Of a DNA stretch of 64,000 bases, positions 1 to 8,677 are shown piece after piece. Below the pieces are notes generated by a model. It was not told where the DNA came from and made no database searches. It was given only the letters and a program-made list of their open reading frames with translations. The stretch is from JAKFEE01 sp036675815 (GTDB lineage Bacteria; Pseudomonadota; Alphaproteobacteria; Rhodospirillales; Magnetospirillaceae), in the NCBI GenBank assembly GCA_036675815.1, contig JAKFEE010000001.1, positions 6,694 through 70,693 of the forward strand. The letters run 5' to 3'. A program made the position numbers and the translations under genes. The stretch's first letter is position 1. Each line of letters opens with the position of its first letter.

Positions 1-102
1 TCGTGCTTTCTTTAATGGCCTTTTGGAGTCTTGGGGGGATCCCCTTTTCTGCACCCGCAGCATGGCGACCAGCTGATAAAGCTGCCAAAGCAAGGAGGCG
101 TT

Positions 103-2499
103 ATGAGAGACCCCGATGCTGCACATGGCAAAGACGCTCACCCGGCGCACGGTCACCACGACGCAGAGGGGATAGCGGCTGCCGCCGAGATTGATCCCGT
201 CTGTGGGATGACCGTTGACCCCGCCACCACGCCCTACAGGAACGAGCGACACGGCACGCCCCACTATTTCTGCAGCACCAAGTGCCGTGACCGTTTCGTC
301 GCCGAACCGGATAAATATCTGGAGGCCCGCCGCGAGCCGGCGCCGGCGCCGGCGCCCGGCGATGCCGTCATCTACACCTGTCCAATGCACCCGCAGATCC
401 GCCAGCCGCGGCCGGGCAATTGCCCCATCTGCGGCATGGCCCTGGAACCGGAGGTCGCCACCGGCGATGCCGGACCCAGCCCCGAACTGCGCGACTTCAC
501 CCACCGCTTCTGGGGCGGCACGGCCTTAACCGTCCCGCTGGTGGTTTATGAGATGGCGGTGCATTTCCCCGGGTTCGCCCTGCATCAATGGATATCTCCC
601 ATGGTGACAGTGTGGATCCAGATGGTGCTGGCGACGCCGGTGGTGCTGTGGGCGGGCTGGCCGCTGCTGACGCGCGGCTGGGCCTCCTTCGCGCGCCGCC
701 GCCTCAACATGTTCTCGCTGATCGCCCTCGGCGTCATGACCGCCTATCTGTTCAGCCTGGTCGCCACCTTCGCCCCCGGCATCTTCCCCGCCGGCTTCCG
801 TGGCGCCGAGGGCACCGTCGCCGTCTACTACGAGGCGGCGGCGGTGATCGTCGTGCTGGTGCTGCTGGGACAGGTGCTTGAGCTACGCGCCCGCGAACGA
901 ACCGGTGGCGCCATCCGCGCCCTGTTGAACCTGGCGCCGAAGACGGCGCGGCGCCTGCGCGACGATGGCGACGACGAGCAGATACCGCTGGCGGCGGTGC
1001 AGGTCGGCGACCGCCTGCGGGTGCGTCCCGGCGACGGCGTCCCCGTCGATGGAATTGTGCTGGAGGGGCGCAGCGCCGTCGATGAATCCATGGTCACCGG
1101 CGAGTCCATGCCGGTCGAGAAGGCGGCCGGCGATAAGGTGATCGGCGGTACTGTCAACGCCACCGGCGCCCTGATTATGCACGCCGAGAAAGTCGGCGGC
1201 GACACCATGCTGGCCCGCATAGTCCGCATGGTCGCCGAGGCGCAGCGCAGCCGCGCCCCCATCCAGCGGCTGGTCGACGACGTGTCCGCGTGGTTCGTGC
1301 CGGCGGTGGTGCTGATCGCCGCCCTTAGCTTCGTCGTCTGGGCGATCTGGGGGCCGGAGCCGAGCTTGGCCTATGCGCTGATCGTCGCCGTGTCGGTGCT
1401 CATCATCGCCTGTCCCTGCGCGCTGGGGCTGGCCACGCCGATGTCGATCATGGTGGGCGTCGGGCGCGGCGCCACCGAGGGAGTGCTGATCAAGAACGCC
1501 GAGGCGCTGGAGCGCTTCGAGAAGGTCGACACGCTGGTGGTCGACAAGACCGGCACCCTGACCGAAGGCAAGCCAAAGGTCACCGCCATCCTGACCGCTG
1601 CCGGCATCGACGAATCCAGCCTGCTGGCGCTGGCCGCGGCCGTCGAGCGGTCGAGCGCCCATCCGCTGGCGGCGGCCATCGTCGCCGCGGCTAAGGAGCG
1701 CGGGCTGACCGTCGCCGAGGCGACCGACTTCCACTCGCTGACCGGCATGGGGGTGACCGGCGCAGTCGGCGAGCGGCGCGTCGCCTTCGGCAATCGCAAG
1801 CTGATGGAGGAGCTGGGAGTGCCACTCGGCGATCTCGGCGAGCGTGCCGACACGCTTCGTCGCGACGGCGCCACGGCGCTGTTCGGCGCCGTCGACGGTC
1901 AGGCCGCCGGCGTCATCGCTATCGCCGACCCGATTAAGGCAACCACGCTCAAGGCATTGCAGACGTTGCGCGCCGACAGCGTTCGTATCGTCATGCTGAC
2001 CGGCGACAACCGCACTACCGCCGAGGCGGTCGCCCGGCGGCTCGGCATCGACGAGGTTGAGGCCGAGGTGCTGCCCGAGGACAAGCACCGGGTGGTGCGC
2101 CGGCTGCGCGGCGAGGGTCGCGTGGTGGCGATGGCCGGGGACGGTGTCAACGATGCTCCCGCCCTGGCCGAAGCCGATATCGGCATCGCCATGGGCACCG
2201 GCACCGAGGTCGCCATCCAGAGCGCTGGCGTCACCCTGGTCAAGGGCGACCTGGCCGGCATCGCGCGAGCGCGGACGCTGAGCCGCGCGACCATGGGCAA
2301 CATTCGCCAGAACCTGTTCCTGGCTTTCGTCTACAACGCCGCCGGCATCCCGGTCGCCGCCGGCGTGCTCTACCCGCTGTTCGGCTGGCTGCTCAGCCCC
2401 ATCATCGCGGCAGCGGCGATGGCGCTCAGCTCGGTGTCGGTGGTCGGCAACGCGCTCAGATTGCGACGGAGCGGGGCTGCTAGCCGCCGCAGCCACTGA
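103..2499 (+). CDS. copA: Copper-translocating P1B-type ATPase with N-terminal YHS and heavy-metal-binding domains
   Basis: Inner-membrane pump that exports Cu+ (possibly Ag+) using ATP. The start is the ATG at 103 because AAGGAGG lies at 92-98, four bases upstream; an in-frame ATG at 31 has no such site. About 798 aa. Seen in order: His-rich N-terminus; YHS-type motif DPVCGM near residue 34; a heavy-metal-binding motif (YTCPMHP ... CPICGM) near 90-115; TGES near 331 (actuator); the membrane metal site CPC near 435; the phosphorylation motif DKTGTLT near 480; the nucleotide-domain HP near 519; and GDGVND near 679. CPC with HP defines the P1B-1 (Cu+) class. There is no classical CxxC HMA domain, and the YHS plus HMBD pair replaces it. 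The following broken gene encodes a Spy/LTXXQ-like periplasmic protein, a common partner in copper loci. Confidence 0.95.
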   Translation: MRDPDAAHGKDAHPAHGHHDAEGIAAAAEIDPVCGMTVDPATTPYRNERHGTPHYFCSTKCRDRFVAEPDKYLEARREPAPAPAPGDAVIYTCPMHPQIRQPRPGNCPICGMALEPEVATGDAGPSPELRDFTHRFWGGTALTVPLVVYEMAVHFPGFALHQWISPMVTVWIQMVLATPVVLWAGWPLLTRGWASFARRRLNMFSLIALGVMTAYLFSLVATFAPGIFPAGFRGAEGTVAVYYEAAAVIVVLVLLGQVLELRARERTGGAIRALLNLAPKTARRLRDDGDDEQIPLAAVQVGDRLRVRPGDGVPVDGIVLEGRSAVDESMVTGESMPVEKAAGDKVIGGTVNATGALIMHAEKVGGDTMLARIVRMVAEAQRSRAPIQRLVDDVSAWFVPAVVLIAALSFVVWAIWGPEPSLAYALIVAVSVLIIACPCALGLATPMSIMVGVGRGATEGVLIKNAEALERFEKVDTLVVDKTGTLTEGKPKVTAILTAAGIDESSLLALAAAVERSSAHPLAAAIVAAAKERGLTVAEATDFHSLTGMGVTGAVGERRVAFGNRKLMEELGVPLGDLGERADTLRRDGATALFGAVDGQAAGVIAIADPIKATTLKALQTLRADSVRIVMLTGDNRTTAEAVARRLGIDEVEAEVLPEDKHRVVRRLRGEGRVVAMAGDGVNDAPALAEADIGIAMGTGTEVAIQSAGVTLVKGDLAGIARARTLSRATMGNIRQNLFLAFVYNAAGIPVAAGVLYPLFGWLLSPIIAAAAMALSSVSVVGNALRLRRSGAASRRSH

Positions 2500-2533
2500 G
2501 ACTCCCTTTTTTTTTCGAGAAGGAGACAAAGCC

Positions 2534-3139
2534 ATGTTGAAACCTGTCACGATGATCGTCGCCGCTATGATTCTGACGAATGTTCCGGCCTTGGCCGACG
2601 ACGCCCACCACCCATCCGCCGATAGTGCCGCCGTGGCCGCTCCGTCGGTGCAGATCGACGCTCAACCAGCCCCTGCCACACCCACGGGACTATGATGGGC
2701 GGCATGATGGGCCAGAGCTCGATGATGGGTGCCCAGGGAGGCATGATGGGCTGCCCCATGATGGGCCAGGGGCAATCGGAATGACGGGAATGATGGGCCT
2801 GTCTGACATGACCGATATGGCCACATAGACGGCCATGTCGCCTTTCTCAAGGCCGAACTGAAGATCGCCCCGGCACAGGAAGAAGCGTGGGCAGCCTTTG
2901 CAGACACGCTGCGCACCTCCGTCGCCGGCATGATGGAGATGCGAACCCGCGTGGCGGAAGCTGCCGATGCAGCCCCCTCCCTTAAGCAAATATTCGAGCA
3001 GAAGGAACGTCTGCTGATGACCCGCCTGGACAACAGCAAGCGCCTGCATGCGGCTTGGACCAAGCTGGACGCGCAGTTAACGCCAGAACAGAGGCAGTCG
3101 GCTCTGCAACTTATCGGGCCGCGGCTGATGATGGTCTGA
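2534..3139 (+). pseudogene. Frameshifted Spy/LTXXQ-like periplasmic metal-stress protein
   Basis: Starts at ATG 2534 behind a strong AAGGAG (2520-2525). The first frame gives a signal peptide (MLKPVTMIVAAMILTNVPAL, cleavage after ALA) and stops at 2693-2695. The sequence then continues in other frames as a Met/Gly-rich stretch (2692-2784, then to 2828). It returns to the first frame as an acidic helical domain (GHVAFLKAELKIAPAQEEAW ... LTPEQRQSAL) ending at 3139. The order signal peptide, MMG-rich linker, LKAELK helix and LTPEQ is that of periplasmic Spy/CpxP-like proteins found beside copper pumps. At least three frame changes are needed and their net effect restores the frame. This could be a decayed gene or several base errors in a G-rich low-complexity tract. 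Confidence 0.7.
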
Positions 3140-3286
3140 GCGTCGCTTCTTTACTTAAGCTGGCGCCACCGCTCGCCATGGTGTCTGCAGGAATTCGTAT
3201 GTCTATCTACGTCCTAGCCATTGGCTCGCTTGGCGGCTTGCCAGAGGCAGCTCTCAGAGTCTGATTCGAAATTATCATCAGTGCGT

Positions 3287-3391
3287 TCAATGCCTTGCGA
3301 TGCGGCGGGTAAGGAACTGCACCGACGCAATGAAGAGCCAGGCGGTGGCCGATGCGATGGTGCGCTCGAAATCTTTGGCAAGCCGGCGGTT
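3287..3391 (-). mobile_element. Remnant of an IS5-family transposase C-terminus
   Basis: The minus-strand frame ending at the TGA at 3289-3287 reads about 34 codons including RRLAKDFERTIASATAWLFI followed by ASVQFLTRRIARH, then meets an upstream stop. This is the conserved C-terminal helix block of IS5-family (IS427-like) transposases. No DDE core, N-terminus or terminal inverted repeat is visible nearby, so this is an inactive tail fragment. Confidence 0.75.
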
Positions 3392-3753
3392 GAATCAGCG
3401 ATAGGCGATGCTTTCAAGCTAACCTACTGATGCCACTCACTTTAATTTCGGATCAGGCTCTAAGGTCCCGATGGCGTCAGGCAAGCTCGAAGGCGAAGGC
3501 GCGTTCTGCCCGATGAGAAACTCTGTGTAGCCCAATATATGATCCCCCCGATCGCTAGCCTATTCGCGTACGACCGGTGCGGCGCCTCCTGCGGCCGCTG
3601 GGCAGTTTCGCGCGTAAAGGCGCAGAGGTGGATGCCTTCCTCGTCGAGGCCTTGCGCCAGTTCCCCGACGGCCCGCCGGAGGAAGCGGAGACCGGACTGC
3701 GCCGCGCTCAGGTCTACGCGCTCGTTATCCGCCCACGGCCGGTTCACATCGCG
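3392..3753. other. Stretch without a supported gene, between IS remnant and CRISPR array
   Basis: Short frames cross this interval on both strands, but none has a convincing start, a recognisable motif or a plausible neighbour. The plus-strand frame reading FLVEALRQFPDGPPEEAE (around 3636-3690) looks protein-like and runs into the first CRISPR repeat, so it may be the tail of a destroyed gene. It was not recognised as any cas gene. An A/T-rich CRISPR leader is not evident on this side. Confidence 0.35.
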
Positions 3754-3903
3754 GGCTCCCCCGCAGGCGCGGGGATAGACCCATCTCCCAGAGCGTGACC
3801 GATCGGCGGGCCGAGGCTCCCCCGCAGGCGCGGGGATAGACCCTCTTTGAAGGAAGTACGGATAGACTTGGTATCGGCTCCCCGGCAGGCGCGGGGATAG
3901 ACC
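3754..3903. CRISPR. Orphan type I-E-like CRISPR array, three repeats and two spacers
   Basis: Three 28-nt copies start at 3754, 3815 and 3876, an exact 61-nt period with two 33-nt spacers (3782-3814 and 3843-3875). Each begins GGCTCCCC and ends GCGCGGGGATAGACC. The inner CCCCGC/GCGGGG arms form a hairpin. The 28-29 nt length, this sequence type and the 61-nt period are those of type I-E arrays. The third repeat carries a C to G change in its left arm, typical of a degenerate terminal repeat. Translation of such arrays gives the familiar spurious YPRACGGA and SIPAPAGEP peptides, which appear here on the minus strand and are not genes. No cas gene is seen in the window. Confidence 0.88.
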
Positions 3904-4105
3904 GGGTGACGCGGCACCATATCCAAACACCCGCAGCGTCTTCGACGTCGTTCAGGTTGCCCGCCACACGCTCGCCGAACTCTCCCCCGCGGTGTCAGTT
4001 GCCGCCGAGTGAGGCCCGGACCAGGTTCAGCGTCTCAGAGACAAGCAGACACCTCCGCCAGCGGTGCGCGCAGGTACCGCGCCCCGAACGGCTTGATTGT
4101 TGACT

Positions 4106-4256
4106 GCTCGACGCAGGGCTACTGGCGGCCCCGGTTCCCCTCTATCTACCCGACCAGAGCCCCTTTTACATCGTCGCCCCCGAGGCCACAGCGGATCACC
4201 CTAACATCCGCCAATTCCGTGAATGGTTGTTGGCCGAGGTGCAGTCGTTGTGGCCA
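4106..4256 (+). repeat. Truncated second copy of a LysR gene 3' end (direct repeat of 29823-29973)
   Basis: This 151-base segment matches 29823-29973, the last ~50 codons of the LysR regulator gene, at all but two positions (A/G in CTATCT[A/G]CCCG and T/C in CCCCTT[T/C]TAC). It lacks the rest of the gene and the original stop. Similarity ends abruptly on both sides. Both copies have the same orientation and bracket about 25.7 kb that contains the whole cobalamin cluster and the TRAP operon. Confidence 0.93.
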
Positions 4257-4330
4257 GCCGCGCCGACGGCTGAGTTGCGGGGCGGCGCGGCTCCTCCAAT
4301 GGGCCGCACCGCCGCTTTTCCGGGGCGCTC

Positions 4331-5521
4331 TCAGCGTCGCTTCGGCCCGCTGAAAACCGGGCGCACGACCGGCCCGCAGAGAGCCGGGCGGAAAGCCACC
4401 AGATAGAGCACCCACCCCGACATCCAGAGAATGACCGCTCCGGCGATCCATGCCGGCGCCTGTTCGGGCACCAGGGCCGCAATGAGCCGGGCCGCAGCCG
4501 CGAGCCAAATAGACGTGAATGCCAGCAAAAGCGACCGGCTTGCCACTAGCGAGGCGCCCGTCCGCGTCATCGCCGCGCGGCCAGAGATCGCAACGATCAT
4601 CGTGGCCATTGCCCCCATGGTCAGCGCGTGCACGGCGTCCGTGGGCGGGTAAACCTCCGGCCGCGCCACGGCGATGCCGGTGAGGACAAGCCCCGCCGGC
4701 AACCACACCCAGGCAGCATGCAGCACGAACAGCGACGGATGCTTGCGGGCCTGTAGGCTCCGCCAGCCGCGCATGCGCCAAAATTGGAGGGCCCCGGCGA
4801 TGACCAACGCGCCCCCGCTCCACGCTCCTGGCCAGGCGATGGTCAGAACCGCGGCGAACGCGAGCACCCCAGAACACAGCCGGTCATAGAGCGGCGAATG
4901 AGATGGGGTGACCGGCCTAAGGGCGTTGGCGGTGAACGCCGGCACCGCCCGCCCGCCGATGATGCTGATGAGCACGGCAAACACCAAGACTGGGGCCAGA
5001 GTCGCCCAGGATGCGGTGTTCACATCCCGCATATGGGCGACAAACGCGCCGTCCAGAGCCGCGAGCACCACCACCGCCACCACCAGAGGGGCCTTGTTTG
5101 TCACCCGCGCCGTGACGAGTTCGCGCGAGAGGAAAAGCGCGAGTGCGGCGAGATAGGCCGTGGCACCGGCGAGCAGCGCCGGAAGCGGCAGAGTTTCGAC
5201 ACCGGCCACAATAACCCGCGCGACGACCCACAGCGCCGCAAGCGTCTTAATCACCCTTGGCGGAACTGGCGAACGCCCGGTCCAACTGGTGACCGCGGTA
5301 AGCAGATAGCCCCCGACGGCGGCGCCGCCGGCGCCGAACAGCAGCTCATGCGCGTGCCACAGCCCCGGCTGCAATCCGAGTCCGCCCGGCCACAGCCATA
5401 CGCCGGGAATAAGAATCGCCCATAGGCCGGCGAGCAGAAAGAACGGTCGATGTGCCGCCTGCCAGAAGGGATGAACCGGACGGCTGGGCTGAGCGTTGGT
5501 CTTCCCTCGGCCGGTGGTCAC
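4331..5521 (-). CDS. nnrS: NnrS-family membrane protein
   Basis: About 396 aa, the usual NnrS length, with roughly a dozen hydrophobic segments. NnrS proteins are haem- and copper-containing inner-membrane proteins linked to nitric-oxide stress relief. Seen: an N-terminal FWQAAHRPFFLLAG block and conserved histidines in GLWHAHELLFG and DAVHALTMGAM, typical of the family. The start is the GTG at 5521, because GTGA overlaps the cobF stop (5520-5518), which implies translational coupling; the open frame continues upstream only as a shadow of cobF. It is the last gene of a cbiM-like, cobF, nnrS unit behind a cobalamin riboswitch, so its expression probably follows cobalamin status. The function is inferred from the family; the link to B12 is contextual. 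Confidence 0.88.
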   Translation of the reverse strand: MTTGRGKTNAQPSRPVHPFWQAAHRPFFLLAGLWAILIPGVWLWPGGLGLQPGLWHAHELLFGAGGAAVGGYLLTAVTSWTGRSPVPPRVIKTLAALWVVARVIVAGVETLPLPALLAGATAYLAALALFLSRELVTARVTNKAPLVVAVVVLAALDGAFVAHMRDVNTASWATLAPVLVFAVLISIIGGRAVPAFTANALRPVTPSHSPLYDRLCSGVLAFAAVLTIAWPGAWSGGALVIAGALQFWRMRGWRSLQARKHPSLFVLHAAWVWLPAGLVLTGIAVARPEVYPPTDAVHALTMGAMATMIVAISGRAAMTRTGASLVASRSLLLAFTSIWLAAAARLIAALVPEQAPAWIAGAVILWMSGWVLYLVAFRPALCGPVVRPVFSGPKRR

Positions 5522-6288
5522 GGTGGCGGCGTGGTGGGGCCGCCCGCGCGCCTCAGCATGTAGATGTCCATGATCCAGCCGTGCCGGGCGCGGGCTTCGG
5601 CACGGGCCTCTAGTATTCTCGGCGTGACCTCGGCAAGGGGGCCGGAAATGATAATCTCCTGGGGCAATCCCACATAGGCGCCCCACCAGATGGTCATACC
5701 CTCGGGCTCGAGGTGCCGAAAGGCGCAATCCCCATCCAGCATCGCCACCACGGTATCGGCATAAGCGGGCCATCCCGCTTCGCGCAGCCGACGCCCGGTG
5801 GTCACCAGGAACGGCGCCCCGACATCGTTCAAAGGGATCGCATGCGATGCGGTCAGCGCCTGAATGGCGGTGATTCCGGGGATCACATGAACGCGGGGAG
5901 GCACAGGCAGCTTGGCGGCAATGCGCAGGGTACTATCATAGAGCGCGGGGTCGCCCCAGATGAGAAGCGCCACTCTGCCGCCCTCGGGCAGGTTTGTTTG
6001 GATGGTGTCCGCCCACACCTTCGCGATGGCCTCGTGCCAGTCGGCGACCCCCCGCCGGTAATCGGGATGCGCAGCGTCGCGCTTGGGCAGGTCGAATTCC
6101 GCGATACGCGTCGCGGCGTTGGTCAGCACCTCGGCACAGATGGCGCGTCGCAGCTCCGCCAGATCCGCCTTGTCCGGCCCCTTGCGGGGAATCAGGATCA
6201 GGTCGGCGTCGTTCAGCACCCGAATCGCCTGAAGGGTCAGGTGCTCAGGGTTGCCAGTGCCTATTCCGACCAGAAAAAGCTCGATCAT
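5518..6288 (-). CDS. cobF: Precorrin-6A synthase (deacetylating), CobF
   Basis: SAM-dependent C1 methyltransferase of the aerobic cobalamin pathway. It methylates C1 of precorrin-5 with release of acetate to give precorrin-6A. About 256 aa, in the normal range. Seen: the opening FLVGIGTGNPEHLT, LLIWGDPALYDST and VIPGITAIQAL, the SAM-binding blocks of tetrapyrrole methylases. The start is set at ATG 6288 (MIELFLVGIG), as in the family; an ATG four codons upstream is possible. cobF exists only in the oxygen-dependent route, so its presence fixes the pathway type. It lies between the cbiM-like gene and nnrS, away from the other methyltransferases of the cluster. Confidence 0.93.
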   Translation of the reverse strand: MIELFLVGIGTGNPEHLTLQAIRVLNDADLILIPRKGPDKADLAELRRAICAEVLTNAATRIAEFDLPKRDAAHPDYRRGVADWHEAIAKVWADTIQTNLPEGGRVALLIWGDPALYDSTLRIAAKLPVPPRVHVIPGITAIQALTASHAIPLNDVGAPFLVTTGRRLREAGWPAYADTVVAMLDGDCAFRHLEPEGMTIWWGAYVGLPQEIIISGPLAEVTPRILEARAEARARHGWIMDIYMLRRAGGPTTPPP

Positions 6289-6347
6289 GCCCCCCCACAA
6301 TCAAAGCGGCCCCTGTCCGAGCCCGCGACACGACAACGCGCCGCTCC

Positions 6348-7025
6348 TCAGACGGCCGAGTACAGCCGCTCACTGACCAGGCGCGACCCCTTCAGCCCGT
6401 GCAGCGATTTGGCTGCCGCCAAAATGGCCAAATCGGCAACGGGCTCAACCAGCACCACGAGCATGTAGGAGGCGCCGAAGGACGCGATCGCACTCAGGTT
6501 CGCCGCGCCGAAGCCCTGGCCGTAGAAAGCCCAAAAGGCGACCCAAGCCACGACACCGCCCTGATAGGCGGTCGAGAGGGCGAGTGCCTGCCGGTACTTC
6601 AGGTCCACATAGGCCGTCTTGGGCGCGATCGTCCGCCTCGCCACAAACTGCAGCGCGAACAGCGGCACCAAGAGGGTGGTGACGTTCATTCCATATTGCG
6701 GCAGGTCGAACGGAGCGAGGAATAAACCCTGGATGAGCAGGCCCAACGCCAGTCCGATGGCTGCCGGCGCGGCACCAAGAATTAGGAATAGTGTCGAGCC
6801 CAGGATGAAGTGGACCTCGGAGATGCCGACCGGGTAGTGCGGTAATATCTCGAAGCAGGCGAACACGGCGGCCGTGGCCGCAGCGCTACGAAGTGCCAGG
6901 GCATCAAATCCCTTTTCTCGAAAGTCTTGCCAGGCGGATTTCAGTGCGCAGGCGCCCGCGCCGGCAGCGGTGGCGAAACTCAGTGCAATCTTGGCGCCGG
7001 TGACGATTCCTGGTGCGATATGCAT
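6348..7025 (-). CDS. CbiM-like substrate-capture membrane protein of a cobalt ECF transporter
   Basis: About 225 aa, strongly hydrophobic, with six to seven membrane segments. It begins Met-His-Ile (MHIAPGIVTGAKI). In CbiM/NikM-type proteins the free N-terminus and His2 coordinate Co2+ or Ni2+. Further family-like features are FEILPHYPVGISEVHFILGS and GLLIQGLFL. It is the first gene after the riboswitch at 7110-7268, which fits cobalt uptake controlled by B12 level. No CbiN, CbiQ or CbiO partner lies in the window, so the energising module must be elsewhere or the protein works alone. Metal choice (Co rather than Ni) is inferred from the cobalamin context. Confidence 0.85.
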   Translation of the reverse strand: MHIAPGIVTGAKIALSFATAAGAGACALKSAWQDFREKGFDALALRSAAATAAVFACFEILPHYPVGISEVHFILGSTLFLILGAAPAAIGLALGLLIQGLFLAPFDLPQYGMNVTTLLVPLFALQFVARRTIAPKTAYVDLKYRQALALSTAYQGGVVAWVAFWAFYGQGFGAANLSAIASFGASYMLVVLVEPVADLAILAAAKSLHGLKGSRLVSERLYSAV

Positions 7026-7109
7026 TTGGGCCCTCCATGGCCGTCATCCCCGACGGCCGTTGATGTCGTGCCGGTTGCCCGGCGAGGCGGTAACGACGCT
7101 CATGCGCCG

Positions 7110-7268
7110 GACGGCAGGTCTCCTGACTCGCGGGTTATCGCTTCCCCGGACCTTCCCGGCCTTGATGAGGCCAGTGGCATCTCCCGGGACGGCTTGCCGC
7201 TCACAGTTGCGGGGGCAGTCGCGGATTTGGCGCCTGATGGCTACACCTCACCGCGTTCCCTTTTCATC
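7110..7268 (-). promoter_or_regulatory. Cobalamin riboswitch upstream of cbiM-like/cobF/nnrS
   Basis: On the minus strand the segment reads, in order, GGGAACGCGGTG, the core ACTGCCCCCGCAACTGT, the B12 box GCCACTG (7178-7172), GGGAAGG, and the closing GAGTCAGGAGACCTGCC ending near 7113. These are the conserved blocks of the adenosylcobalamin aptamer in the expected order and spacing. The cbiM-like start codon follows about 85 bases downstream. Known behaviour of the class is repression of the downstream genes when cobalamin is plentiful. Whether it acts on transcription or translation cannot be told here; no clear T-tailed terminator was seen. Confidence 0.95.
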
Positions 7269-7348
7269 CTCTTGGCCGTCATGCCGCGAGGAACCGTCGC
7301 TCGAACTCTCATCCCGCAGCCACGGCAAGTCAAGCCTCGCAGAAGCCG

Positions 7349-8677
7349 TCAAATCGTCGCCGCCTCGGCGATCAAATGGAAGAACGTGCCAGTGGCATAG
7401 CCGCGCCGCGAACCGGTCTCGGCAACGACCGCGCCGCTAGCATCGGCCACATGCGCCAGCGGCATGTCCGGCTGATCGAGTATGGAGGCGTAATGGAATT
7501 CGTGACCGCGCAGCCGCGCCCCTCCGCCATGACCGGGGATCGGCGTGTTCAGCCGCGCCAAGCGATAGCCGAGGTGCATACGGCGTTTGGCGAAAGACGT
7601 GACCAGCCCGAGAAGCCCGGCCATTTCGTGAACCGTCCCGGACGCATCCTCGAGGGCGGCGCCCATGGCCATGTAGCCTCCGCACTCGCCGTGAACCGGG
7701 CGCTTTTCCGCGAAGGCACGCAGCCCCGAGCGGAAGCGCGTGGCGGCCGCCAGCGCGCCCGCGTGCAGTTCCGGATAGCCCCCGGGCAACCAGCACACAT
7801 CGGCGCTGGGGTCCGGCGTCTCGTCCGCCAGCGGCGAGAACGGCAGAATCTCCGCCCCGGCGGCGCGCCACGCTGCAATCAGATGCGGATAGACGAAGGA
7901 GAAGGCCGCATCGCGCGCCAAGGCGATGCGGTTCCCCGGCGGCTGAACCGGCCGGGGTTGTGTCACGGGCGCGGCTGTGCCCGCAGCCGCGGCGCGTACT
8001 GCGGCCAAATCGACATGGGCGGCCACGGAGGCCCCGGCCTCGGCCAGGAATTCGGCCAGACGCGGCTGCTCCTCGGCCTGGACCAAGCCTAAATGGCGTT
8101 CCGGCAATTCTATCTTCGCCCCGCGCGGCCGCGCGCCGAAGACGCGCAGCCCGGCCGCCTCCATGCCAGCGCGCACCAGTGTCTCGTGCCGCGAACTGGC
8201 GACGCGATTCAGCACCACGCCCGCCACCGTCATGTCGGGGCGGAGGGTGGCGAAACCGTACGCCACGGCAGCCGCGGATTGCGCCTGCGACGACACGTCC
8301 AAGACCAGGACCACTGGCCAGCCCATCATCGCGGCGATGTCCGCGCTGGCGCCGATGCCTGTCTCGCCCGGCGCCGCCGCCCCATCGAAAAGACCCATCG
8401 AGCCCTCGGTCAGGATGAGATCGGCCCCGGCCGCCGCCTGCACCAGTTGGGCAAGATGAGCGCGCCCCATCGCCCAACTGTCCAGGTTCATCGACACCCG
8501 TCCCGAGGCAGCCCCCACCGCGGCCGTATGAAAGGCGGGATCGATGTAATCCGGCCCGCTCTTGAACGGCTGCACGTCCAGTCCCTGGGCCCGGAACGCC
8601 ATCAGCAGCCCGAGGGTGATCGTGGTCTTGCCGGTGCCCGAGGCCGGCGCGGAAATCAGGAGGCCGGGCGGGATCAT
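7349..8677 (-). CDS. cobB: Cobyrinic acid a,c-diamide synthase (hydrogenobyrinate a,c-diamide synthase)
   Basis: ATP- and glutamine-dependent amidation of the a and c acetate side chains of hydrogenobyrinate. About 442 aa, usual length. N-terminal dethiobiotin-synthase-like P-loop domain (ISAPASGTGKTTITLGLL, residues ~8-25; PFKSGPDYIDP near 38), then a class I glutamine amidotransferase-like domain with the nucleophile Cys in VHGECGGYMAMG near residue 330 and a C-terminal His in FHYASILDQ. ATG at 8677 overlaps the cobM stop by ATGA, as is common in this operon. Its end lies 81 bases before the riboswitch of the next unit. Confidence 0.95.
   Translation of the reverse strand: MIPPGLLISAPASGTGKTTITLGLLMAFRAQGLDVQPFKSGPDYIDPAFHTAAVGAASGRVSMNLDSWAMGRAHLAQLVQAAAGADLILTEGSMGLFDGAAAPGETGIGASADIAAMMGWPVVLVLDVSSQAQSAAAVAYGFATLRPDMTVAGVVLNRVASSRHETLVRAGMEAAGLRVFGARPRGAKIELPERHLGLVQAEEQPRLAEFLAEAGASVAAHVDLAAVRAAAAGTAAPVTQPRPVQPPGNRIALARDAAFSFVYPHLIAAWRAAGAEILPFSPLADETPDPSADVCWLPGGYPELHAGALAAATRFRSGLRAFAEKRPVHGECGGYMAMGAALEDASGTVHEMAGLLGLVTSFAKRRMHLGYRLARLNTPIPGHGGGARLRGHEFHYASILDQPDMPLAHVADASGAVVAETGSRRGYATGTFFHLIAEAATI

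Noticed and set aside
3782..3875. Spacers that might match the prophage in this window
   Set aside because: I scanned the prophage by eye for short cores of both spacers and their complements and found none. A proper search outside the window is needed before any target is claimed.
3460..3967. Minus-strand peptides such as SIPAPAGEP and VYPRACGGA as a repeat protein
   Set aside because: They are translations of the CRISPR repeats, a known artefact, not a protein.
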